In this document: positions 1-7,397 of the stretch, in pieces | How the letters are laid out: each line of letters starts with the position of its first letter | How positions within the stretch are numbered: position 1 is the first letter of the stretch | Assembly (NCBI GenBank): GCA_910592005.1 | Contig: CAJVPP010003859.1 | Span: forward strand, 1 to 10,582 | Length of the DNA stretch: 10,582 bases | DNA from: Funneliformis mosseae | Taxonomy: Eukaryota > Glomeromycota > Glomeromycetes > Glomerales > Glomeraceae | Direction: 5' to 3' | The notes under the pieces: model-generated | Told to the model about the DNA's origin: nothing | What the model saw: only the letters and a program-made list of their open reading frames with translations | The model's database searches: none | Program-made: the position numbers and the translations under genes

Positions 1-73
1 ATTTGTATGTTTCTGTAAAAAATAAAAAATTATTGAAAAAATAAAAGCGTGCAATACTTTTGTCCCCCCCCGG
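1..73. mobile_element. Possible right end of a Tc1/mariner-like element
   Basis: Read on the minus strand, this stretch starts with GG, a run of eight G, then ACAAAAGTATTGCACGC and a T-rich tract. The motif ACAAAAGTATTG close to a terminus is familiar from Tc1/mariner inverted repeats, and the candidate terminus is followed directly by TA (74-75), the target of that superfamily. The rest of the element would lie to the left of the window, so neither the opposite repeat nor a transposase can be seen. The run of C at 64-71 is the most G+C-rich spot in the left third of the window. An isolated low-complexity run is the alternative. Confidence 0.3.
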
Positions 74-491
74 TATATTAAGAAAATCATAAATATTAAA
101 TAATATTATATAAAAGAAAGAAAATATTGATAATATCTTATATAGCATGAATTTTTAAAAATAAAAATACATAATATATTGATATAATCACTTTTTATTA
201 GTTTATAAATTCATTTATTTTTCATATAGAAGTAATATATATTAATATATACTAATTTAATATGAATTATTATATTTTAAAATAAGTAAATATCTGTAAT
301 TTATAAGAAAAATGCAAGTAGAAAAGTATTTATATATATATTGTATTTAAATTATACATATTGTTTAATATTAATTGAAGAATAATATTTAATTTATTTT
401 ATTAATTTTGAATTTAAATATTATGCAGTATATATTAAATTTAAAAAATAATTATCTCTATCTTAAATTACTAGTAAAAGAAAATATTTAT
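74..491. other. A+T-rich stretch without a recognisable gene
   Basis: No reading frame with protein-like composition was seen on either strand. There is a short TA run near 330-342. Otherwise the stretch is A+T-rich low-complexity sequence. Confidence 0.6.
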
Positions 492-988
492 TTATTCAAA
501 AAAAGGCAACTTTAAAAGCTCTTTTTTGTAAATAATTTGATTTACACATTTGAAAATGATTTTCAATCTAAACTTATAGAACTTATTCAGCAACTTTATT
601 ATTATTATCATTAATTTTTGCATTTGTTTTAAAAGTTTCTGATATAAGAACGATTTATTTATCAATATATTTAAAATAAATAGGTTTATTAAAGATTTTA
701 TCATATTATTAAATTATATATAAAGCTTTATTAAATTTTATAATCTAAGTTCTTAATCAATAACTTTTCTTTAAGAATTATAATACTTATCAATTTATTA
801 ATAGAAAAAGAAATATCTAATAGCTTCTTGAATAAGGTTGCTATAGCTCTCATAATAGGATTAAATGCAAATTGATCTAAAATATAAATATGTATAGTTA
901 AATAGTCAAAATCAAATTTTTAAATAGGTGATAATACTAATATATATTTTAGAAATTCTTATTTTATCCCTTATCTACTATTATTACC
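492..988 (-). pseudogene. Decayed gene fossil, unknown family
   Basis: Two protein-like reading frames on the minus strand lie head to tail, separated by a frameshift. The upstream frame is open for 62 codons (919 to 734) and extends up to 988 through three in-frame TAA. It includes the stretch DQFAFNPIMRAIATLFKKLL and ends in LIKNLDYKI. The downstream frame begins with ATG at 704 and gives 70 residues rich in Leu, Ile and Lys, ending ELLKLPFFE before the stop. Both halves share the same character of hydrophobic and basic helical sequence, which supports one original gene with an indel between 704 and 734. No family was recognised. The fossil comes within 20 bp of the MITE starting at 1007, so the element may have inserted in or next to the gene. 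High A+T alone can produce some Leu/Ile/Lys-rich frames, so the 5' half with its more varied composition is the stronger part. Confidence 0.4.
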
Positions 989-1006
989 TAAATTAGTTTA
1001 ATTATA

Positions 1007-1177
1007 TAGTCAATTTTTGATATAGTGAACTCTTAATATAATGAATTTTTTGAACAAAAATAATAAAAATACTCTTGTTATAGTGAATTAGTCAATTAAA
1101 TCTTTTAAATTTTCACTATAACCTTATATTGAAATTGAAGTCTAAAATATAGAGTTTGTTATAACAAAAGTTAATTG
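1007..1177 (+). mobile_element. Tigger/pogo-like MITE, copy 1
   Basis: This is a 171-bp element whose reverse complement recurs at 9394-9562 (169 bp). The two align end to end with few gaps and are roughly four fifths identical by eye. The left end resembles the CAGTCAACTC end seen at 10512, the right end is AGTTAATTG, and TA dinucleotides flank both ends (1005-1006 and 1178-1179). Internal motifs resembling TATAACGAA are decayed here to forms such as TATAGTGAA and TATAATGAA. CAGT..ACTC ends with TA targets and repeated ATAACGAA-like motifs are typical of the Tigger/pogo branch of Tc1/mariner. There is no coding capacity, so the element is non-autonomous and would need a transposase from elsewhere. 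The family name is inferred. The element itself is directly supported by the second copy. Confidence 0.75.
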
Positions 1178-1814
1178 TATCATTAATTTTAAACCTTCTT
1201 TATATTATTTTATTAATATAAAATTAATCAAATCTTATATATCTATTAAAAAATTTATATTAATATACTAATAAATCATATATAAATCACAAATTATTCT
1301 GCTCTCATTGTATTATTTAAATCAGTCAGATTAATTATTAAATAAACACTTAAAATTAGTTTTTGAAATGTATCAATTGAAAATTATGATATTTTACTTT
1401 TATAAGCTTAGTAATTAATTATATTATTTAAAATGTATATTTATAAAAGTATACTAATATTGACTTTTATTTTATCATCTTGAGATATTATAATTATTAA
1501 ATTTAAAATTTTGCTTATGAAAAATTTTGATGTTTTTTTAAAACTAAATAATAATATAAATTAATATATTTTTTTCTTTTATTTTATAAAATAGTAGTTA
1601 TTTTAATTATTGTAAGATAATGATAGACTCTTGTTATAATAAAAATTTTTAATATTTAATAATATATAGTTATAAAATGTACTAATTATTTTTTAATTCC
1701 TTTTATAAATATATAACTGATCTAACCTTAATTATTTTTCTTTTTTTAGCATTAGTTATACTAAATTTAATTGAATTATTATATATTTAAAAAGATTATA
1801 ATATTTAAAAAAAA
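1178..1814. other. A+T-rich stretch without a recognisable gene
   Basis: No convincing reading frame, repeat family or RNA gene was seen. The sequence is A+T-rich with homopolymer runs of T and A. Confidence 0.6.
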
Positions 1815-2117
1815 TTAAAAACAACTAGTATAATTATACGTAACTATTTCATTCTCTTTTTTTAAACATTTTACTTTTTTTAATTTAGATTTTTACTGAT
1901 ATTTTACATTTTATTTAAGTTTTTTTTATTTAAAATCATATCTTAAACTTTTAATATATATATAAAAATCTTTAAAAAATTTAAAATTATTAGTATGATT
2001 ATAAAGAGAGATAAATTCTACTAATTTTTTAGCTTCTTTTATTTAATCAAAATTCTTTTCTGAGAAAATATATTTATATAAGATAATTCTTCTAGTTATT
2101 GAATTAGTAATTAAACT
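1815..2117 (-). pseudogene. Short decayed coding fossil, unknown family
   Basis: One minus-strand frame of 100 codons from 2117 to a TAA at 1815-1817 is interrupted only by TAA codons (at 2043-2045, 1926-1928 and two more), with no TAG or TGA. The longest open stretch, 38 codons between 2042 and 1929, includes KEAKKLVEFISLYNHTNNF followed by a lysine- and tyrosine-rich helical segment. The last 30 codons are Lys-rich. The interrupted positions would suit glutamine (CAA to TAA), as expected if the frame decayed by C-to-T change. No start, family or introns can be named. The composition is more varied than in neighbouring spurious frames, but with this base content chance cannot be excluded. 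Confidence 0.3.
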
Positions 2118-2848
2118 ATTATATTTATTATATTTATTATATCTATAAATCAATTATTAATTATCTATACTAAATCTCTTAAATGTAAAATAAAAACTTT
2201 TGTATAAAAATTGATATACTAAAAAGTCTTTGATTATTTTTTCAATTTTTTTGTATTTGTCCACTTATTATTTACTTAATAAAATAAAGTTTTATGATTA
2301 TAATTAAAATTTTTAATCAAAATTATTTGTTATATATAAAGCATTAAAGAAGTATTAATAAATAGAATTTGATTTTTTGTAAAAAGATTTTAATAAATTT
2401 TAGAATTAAAAGATAATTTTGTATTTTGAAATAATATATAAAATAAAAATAAAAATTGAAAATTAAGAAAATCAGAAGATTATTAATACTAATAATATAT
2501 TTAAAAATATAATTCAAATTTAATTTGATATTAAAAATAAAAATCCATTGTAACTGAATAATTTCAGAAGCAATAAAAGTTGATATTATGAAAAGATGAT
2601 ATCTTTTAAAGCTATTTTTAATTTATTTAATAATATTATAGATTCTTATGGTAATTTTAAAATTAATATTAAATAGTTCTTATTTTAAATTTTAACTTTG
2701 ATTCTTATAAAAAATCTTATAAAGAAATTTTATATAATGCGTAAATAAATTTTTCATATTTATTTGATAAATTTGCATTATAAATTCATAAGTTTTTACT
2801 TACAGTCAACTAATATATATAGGCTTTATTTTGATTAGTTAAAATTAA
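2118..2848. other. A+T-rich stretch, no supported gene
   Basis: A 10-bp unit resembling TATATTTATT is repeated about three times near 2120-2146. A plus-strand frame of about 31 codons from 2584 contains MISFKAIFNLFNNIIDSYGN and then a stop. It looks faintly coding but is too short to call. At 2801-2811 the string TACAGTCAACT matches the first bases of the Tigger-like end at 10512, but the similarity stops there. Nothing else was seen. Confidence 0.5.
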
Positions 2849-2935
2849 TACTGGTCAAAATCAAAAAAATCAAATATGTGAAAATCAATCTAAAATCAGC
2901 CTAAAATTGATAAATTATCAAAAAATCAGCATAAC

Positions 2936-3203
2936 CGATTGGCATACACTAGAAATTAGCTAAGAATCAGCTAAAATTTAACCTATATTATTTATAGCCA
3001 ATTGGCATACTAATTGCTGATTAGCATATATCAAAAATTGGCTAAAATTCGACCTATCCTATTTATAGCTGATTGATATTTGATTTATATACATTAGAAA
3101 TTAGCCAAGAATCAGCTAAAATTTAATCTATCTTATTTATAACTAATTGATGTCTGATTTATATCTGATTAATATACATTAAAAATCAACTAAAATATTT
3201 TAA
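2936..3203 (+). repeat. Subterminal tandem repeat, left array
   Basis: There are about four head-to-tail units of 60-74 bp, starting near 2936, 2999, 3069 and 3143. Each begins with a form of CGATTGGCATAC and contains ATTAGCCAAGAATCAGCTAA and a CCTATATTATTTATAGC-like tail. The units are diverged. The second and fourth have internal differences that add or lose a GATTAGCATAT segment. They sit just inside the left end of the proposed 4.2-kb element. Confidence 0.7.
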
Positions 3204-3261
3204 ATTCAAAAGGAAATATAACTGATATTTAGGATTAATAGTTAAATAATACTAAAAACAT

Positions 3262-4544
3262 TCAATTTATTTTTACAGATGATATTTTCTATTAATTAGA
3301 TTAACAGCCAAATATTTTTTTGCATTTTTCCAGACTGAAATTTGATAGTTAATCAATACAAATTAATCTAAAATATGATAAACTAGTATTATACAATTAC
3401 AACTTTTTGGATAAATTTATATCCTATAATTTGACATTACATATTTCTTATTCGCTAAAATAATATTGCATATTTGAAGAACTTGTAGATTTATACTAAT
3501 GAATATATGCTAGAAAATGTTCAGCCTGTCTAGATAGCAAATTGGCCTTATATATAAAATTATATTGACCTTAGCCAGAATAACAATCGACTGTACCATT
3601 ATTTGTAATAAGTTTGATCAAAATGTACAAATTTTTTATATGTTGCAAAGATATTAATGATTCAAAGATTTCAGAATTAATTTAGCACCTTTCAAATTGA
3701 TTCATTTTGACCTGAATCATTATACCATCTTCTAAATCCTTATTGAATGGCTTTCTAAAATCAAATGTGATATAAGTCACATTGTAGTATTCAACTATCA
3801 AATCAAGCATTTTGCTTAAAATAATTATATTATCAAATGATAGTTTAAGAAATTTACCAGAAAATGGTTTACTACCAGTAATATTTGATTTCTTAATATT
3901 TTGTAAATTCATTCAAAATCAATAGATTTTATCAGAAAAAAATTTATCTGTATTTGAAAGGAAACTAATTGAAAACTAATTATCTAGCAATTTAAGTCCT
4001 TTTATCTCAATATCACTGGAACTTGTAATACTGTCAATTTGAATACCAAATATCAATTAACGCATTAGCTCAAGTTTAATTTTTCTATTATTATTCAGTA
4101 AAGAACCTAAAAATTATTCATAAATTAGTAAGCTGATTTATTTAACCTAATATTCCATTCATATGTTTAAAAGAAAAATATCAAAATACATATAATAGAC
4201 TATAGTCTATTAAGCAATCGTACAAATAAAGAGAAAGGTGAAGATTTAGCATAATTTTGTTGTGCCTGTGATTATTTTCAATCAACTTTACTATCTCAAT
4301 TAGTCTTCAATGTACTTAATGTAATAGATCTAATTCTACAATCTGGCTTATTAAAATTATACAAATTCTTATAAAATATATAAAATCTTTCTATCTACAA
4401 TCAGAAGATATTTCTAAAATAAAACAGTGGCATATACAGTGAAAAATATTTATCACTGATTGGTTATAAAATTAGAAAATTTTTCTCCTTCATGAATTTA
4501 CCTAGAATTTAACTCAGATTAGAAGGAATCTGAAACTTGTTCAT
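3262..4544 (-). pseudogene. Decayed F-box-like gene
   Basis: A minus-strand frame starts with ATG at 4544 and reads MNKFQIPSNLS, a stop, ILGKFMKEKNFLIL, a stop, then PISDKYFSLYMPLFYFRNIF. The spacing of Ile-Pro, the Ile-Leu pair, a short charged turn, Leu-x-Leu, the serine-aspartate-lysine segment and Pro-Leu-Phe-Tyr matches the F-box pattern of fungal proteins, which bind Skp1 in SCF ubiquitin ligases. Further down, after at least one frameshift, a frame opens with ATG at 3912 and gives 76 residues, then continues past TAA at 3682 with EIFESLISLQHIKNLYILIK, which has leucine-rich spacing. It reaches TGA at 3262-3264. The total span of about 428 codons suits an F-box protein with C-terminal repeats. 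The frame carries many TAA, several TGA and a TAG, so it is not functional under the standard code. The F-box call rests on pattern memory only. Confidence 0.5.
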
Positions 4545-4622
4545 CTTTTTCTGAATCTTATTTAAGGAATTTGATGTTAAAATCCTTTTATTGATTCAGA
4601 TTCATTTTACTATCATCATGTA

Positions 4623-5127
4623 ATGTCTAAAATAGGCAATATATTAGATTAATTATGATATATTTTATAGAATCAAAATATGACAAACGTAATAATTTAG
4701 ACTATCTTACACTATTTTACTTTACTAATCAACTAGCCAATTTTTCAAATGATAAACTAATTTTTTTAATTTTTATAATAGAATTTCAATCAACAGCAAT
4801 ACTAACAAAACACCTTCAACAAAAAAAATTAGCTGATGAAAAGCCAGAACGTAAATTGAATTTTATCAATTAACTAGTCAATTTTTCAAATGATAAACTG
4901 ATTTTTTTATTTTTTTACAATAAAACCTCAGTTACTAGCAATATCACCAAAACGCTTCTAACATAAAATTGACTGATGAAGAGCCAGAACATAAGTTGAA
5001 TTTTATCAATTAATTAGTCAATTTTTCAAACAATAACTGATTTTTTTAATTTTATAATAGAATTTCAATCAATAATAATACTAATAAATACTTTTAATGA
5101 AAAAATCAGCTGATGAAGAGCTAGAAC
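4623..5127 (+). pseudogene. Decayed repeat-containing gene, exon-like units
   Basis: A plus-strand frame, open from 4655 to 4873, runs through one and a half copies of a 141-bp unit. It contains NQLANFSNDKLIFLIF, then EFQSTAILTKHLQQKK and LADEKPERK. The acidic block is kept in all three units as ADEKPERK, TDEEPEHK and ADEELEHK. Two models fit. In one, the whole 141-bp unit codes for 47 residues. In the other, each unit is an exon of 67-69 nt (4782-4850, 4924-4990, 5061-5127) and an intron of 70-73 nt starting GTAAATT or a decayed ATAAGTT and ending ATAATAG or similar. Units two and three carry stops and length changes, so the gene is broken. It lies divergent to the F-box-like pseudogene, with about 80 bp between the two starts. 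The family is unknown. Confidence 0.4.
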
Positions 5128-5199
5128 ATAAGTTGAATTTTATTAATTAACCAGCTAATTTTTTAAACAATAACTGATCTTTTTGCTTTTCTATAATAG
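4733..5199 (+). repeat. Tandem repeat, about 140-bp unit
   Basis: Unit starts align at 4733, 4874, 5014 and 5151, giving spacings of 141, 140 and 137 bp. Each begins CTAGTCAATTTTTCAAA or a variant, continues through a T-rich block and ATAATAGAATTTCAATCAA, and ends GATGAAGAGCCAGAAC plus GTTGAATTTTATCAATTAA. Three units are nearly full length. The fourth loses similarity after the ATAATAG block at about 5199. The conserved acidic-coding segment suggests that the repeat was duplicated while it still encoded protein. Confidence 0.85.
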
Positions 5200-5451
5200 A
5201 AAAAGACAAAAATACATTTATATAATATTATCTGAGAATAAGCAATTATTTTAGATTATAAGTTAATTATAATATATTATTTTTATATTAATACTAAATA
5301 ACTTTTCAAATTATAAACATAGATTTAGGAAAAATGTAAAAATGATATAGGAAAATTCAGCTCTTATCAAAATTTTGATGATAACTAATGGCAAGTACTT
5401 CAGCTATGACTGAATTTAAGATTCTTGATAATTTAGACAATTTAGAATCAG

Positions 5452-5522
5452 GTATATTATTTTTGATTTATTTTTATTCATTATTTTATAATTAATAATA
5501 TATTTTCTTTATCCCTACATAG
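5452..5522 (+). other. Candidate spliceosomal intron 1
   Basis: This 71-nt segment starts GTATAT and ends CCCTACATAG. It splits a codon after its first base (phase 1), and the flanking exons read on as Glu-Ser-Glu-Asn-Gln. It is T-rich towards the 3' end, as in short fungal introns. Confidence 0.5.
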
Positions 5523-5661
5523 AGAATCAAATGTTAAAAGAACAACTTGTCGAATTTACTGAGAGAATTGAGTGACAAAATTTTGATCTTTTGAGAGAAA
5601 ATTGATTTTTTGTTAAAATAGACAAGAAATTTAGTAAAAAAAATGAAGATTTACAGGAGAG

Positions 5662-5725
5662 GTAAAAATTCGTATACTAATATCCTATATTTATAATAAT
5701 TAATTTTTCTTTTTTAATATTTAAG
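5662..5725 (+). other. Candidate spliceosomal intron 2
   Basis: This 64-nt segment starts GTAAAAATT and ends with a T-rich tract and TTTAAG. It contains ATACTAATAT near its 5' third, close to a branch-point consensus although far from the 3' end. Removing it restores Gln-Glu-Arg-Leu-Asp across the junction (phase 2). Confidence 0.5.
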
Positions 5726-5869
5726 ACTTGACTAATTTGAGAGATTACAGCTACCTAGATCATTAAAACAGTTCAATATTGATCTTCTTGCAAAATAAAA
5801 AAAAATCAAAAAATCGTCATCAAAATCAAAGAGAAAAAAGCCAATGCATTGTATGACTTTACATTTTTT

Positions 5870-6411
5870 GGACAATTTGGAGTGGGAATTGGTCAATTTT
5901 ATTAATTTATTATTATCTTTATGTTTTTTTCAGACGATTTTAGATAAGAATAGATTGATTTTATTATTATTTTCTTATTTTCTTTACATTTTTTAGGTGA
6001 ATTGAGGAGTGAAAATGAATCAATTTTATTATTATTTTATTATTATTTTTACATTTTTTTGGGCGATTTGGGATGGAAACAGGTTGATTTTATTATTATT
6101 TTATTATTTTCTTTACATATTTTAGGCGATTTTAGATGGGAATGGATCAATTTTATTATTTTTTTATTATTTTTTTTATGTTTTTTGTGGTAATTTAGAA
6201 TGAGAACAGGTTGATTTTATTATTTTTTACATTATTTTAGGTTGATTTTTCTATATTTTACATTTTATATTTATTATTTTTACATTGTTTGAGTGATTTC
6301 AGAAGGAATAGATCATATTTTTATCATATATTATTTATTACCTATATTTAGGATGATTTAAGGGGATTTTAGAAGGAAATGGATCATATTTTATTATTTT
6401 ATTTTTCTATT
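5870..6411 (+). repeat. 62-bp minisatellite, about nine units
   Basis: Units begin near 5870, 5932, 5996, 6061, 6124, 6188, 6239, 6291 and 6351, so the spacing is 60-65 bp except for two shortened units of about 51 bp. Each has a G-rich core such as GGGCGATTTGGGATGGAAAC, then GGTTGATTTTATTATTATTT and a T-rich run ending in TTTACATTTTTT. The T-rich end followed by AG in several units resembles a 3' splice site, and AACAGGTTGA in others resembles a 5' splice site, but there is no proof of splicing. A reading frame at 6002-6193 is only the translation of this repeat. Confidence 0.88.
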
Positions 6412-6550
6412 TTTAATAGGAAATTAATCAGTAGATTTTAGTGATATTTTTTTGTTATATTTTTGCAAATTTATATTAGGTTTTTATTATTAATAAAATT
6501 TTAATATTTAATAAATTTAATAAATAAAATATATTGATTATTAATACTAT
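6412..6550. other. Short spacer between repeat arrays
   Basis: A+T-rich sequence containing a short AATAAATTTAATAAATAAAA-like run. No feature was seen. Confidence 0.5.
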
Positions 6551-6966
6551 ATTGCTTATCTAATTAGAGTCAATTAGCATCAATTAATATCTGAATTGTT
6601 GCCAAAATTAATATTGAATTGAGACTAATTTTAGCTTAATTTATAGTTAAATTGCTTATTTAATTAGTATTAATTAGCGTCTGAATTGTTGCTAAATTAA
6701 TACTGAATTGAGATCAATTTAAGCTGATTTATGGTTAAATTGCTTGTCTGATAAAGTCAATCAGCATTTATTAGCATTTAAATTAAGACTAATTTTAGGC
6801 TATTTTATAGTTATTTAAGTTTTAAATTGATGCCAAATGGCTATGTTTGGTTGGTGTCTATCGGTGTCTGAATTGTTGCTAATTTATGATTGAATTTAAG
6901 TTTTAAATTGATGCTAAATATCCATGTCTAATTATGGTCAATTGGCATCTATTAACACCTGTTTAT
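6551..6966 (+). repeat. Subterminal tandem repeat, right array
   Basis: There are five diverged units, starting at 6551, 6651, 6739, 6816 and 6897, of 100, 88, 77, 81 and about 70 bp. The first three begin ATTGCTTATCTAATTAG or a variant and contain CTGAATTGTTGC and AGACTAATTTTAGC. The last two begin TAAGTTTTAAATTGATGC. A zone from 6967 to 7065 rich in AAATTAGCC and AAAATCAGCC leads to the CAGTG end. The array shares vocabulary with the left array in inverted orientation, but is not a simple copy of it. Confidence 0.7.
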
Positions 6967-7065
6967 GCTAATCAGAAAACATAGCAAATTAGCCATAAAT
7001 AGTATCAAAATCAACCTAAAATCAGCCATCTGATTTTTAGCTAATTTGAACTATTTCAACCAGTG

Positions 7066-7389
7066 TAGAATTTTATATAAATAGGAAAGTAATTCATATT
7101 TAATAAAAATATTTTATATAATATTTATACTTATTTTACTAAATGTTAATTATAAGAGGATAAAGAAAATATTAGTATATATTATATTATAAATTTATAT
7201 ATAATATTAATATAAAAGATTTTTTAATTAGTTATAATAAGATATAAAAAAATTTTATTAGTATATAAAATTATCAGTTTATATAATATTAGTATATAAA
7301 GGTTTAACTTAGTATTAGAAAATTGTATAATTTTAAATAATTTTAGACAATTTTAAATAATTTAAATAAATTGGATACATTTTTTTTAT
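7066..7389. other. A+T-rich spacer between two elements
   Basis: Dense in ATTAGTATATAA-like words. TTAGTATATA recurs near 7172, 7258 and 7290. No reading frame of interest was seen. The last 60 bp hold repeated TTTTAAATAATTT words, which also occur just right of the hAT-like element. Confidence 0.5.
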
Positions 7390-7397
7390 ATTTAAAA
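7390..7397. repeat. Left copy of 8-bp direct repeat (candidate TSD)
   Basis: ATTTAAAA directly precedes TAGTGTTTCAC. The same eight bases follow the element at 8306-8313. An 8-bp duplication is the length made by hAT transposases. Its A+T-only content lowers the weight of the match. Confidence 0.5.

Larger units (their letters stand above)
5388..5869 (+). pseudogene. Decayed coiled-coil gene with two introns
   Basis: Removing two candidate introns joins three exons in one phase. Exon 1 (5388-5451) starts MASTSAMTEFKILDNLDNLE. Exon 2 (5523-5661) reads ENQMLKEQLVEFTERIE, a TGA, QNFDLLREN, a TGA, then FFVKIDKKFSKKNEDLQER. Exon 3 from 5726 reads LD, a TAA, FERLQLPRSLKQFNIDLLAK, another TAA, and a Ser/Lys/Arg-rich tail (SSSKSKRKK). 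Heptad spacing of Leu, Ile and Phe with charged residues indicates a coiled coil, and the basic tail could be a nuclear localisation signal. The ATG is preceded in frame by TAA, which makes it a reasonable start, although an upstream exon is possible. Stops at CGA-like and CAA-like positions suggest decay by C-to-T change. The 3' end runs straight into the 62-bp minisatellite. The family is not recognised. Confidence 0.5.
2849..7065. mobile_element. Possible 4.2-kb DNA element with ACTGGT ends and cargo
   Basis: The left boundary reads TACTGGTCAAAAT and the right boundary, reverse complemented, reads CACTGGTTGAAAT, giving short inverted ends. Each end is followed inward by its own array of 60-100 bp subterminal repeats (2936-3203 and 6551-6966) built from the same word set: AAAATCAGC, ATTGGCAT and TTTATAGC or its complement. 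Short inverted ends beginning CACT plus repeat-rich subterminal zones are features of CACTA-type transposons, but no transposase is visible and the flanking triplets (TAA and TAG) match only in part, so the class is uncertain. Inside are an F-box-like pseudogene, an exon-like repeat array, a coiled-coil pseudogene and a minisatellite. Independent insertions of smaller repeats at either side are the main alternative. Confidence 0.4.

Noticed and set aside
2803..2813. CAGTCAACT preceded by TA, like a Tigger end
   Set aside because: Similarity to the end at 10512 stops after about 11 bp and no partner end was found nearby.
6002..6193. Plus-strand reading frame of 63 codons
   Set aside because: It lies entirely within the 62-bp minisatellite and is Phe/Leu/Ile/Trp-rich by translation of the repeat, so it is not a gene.
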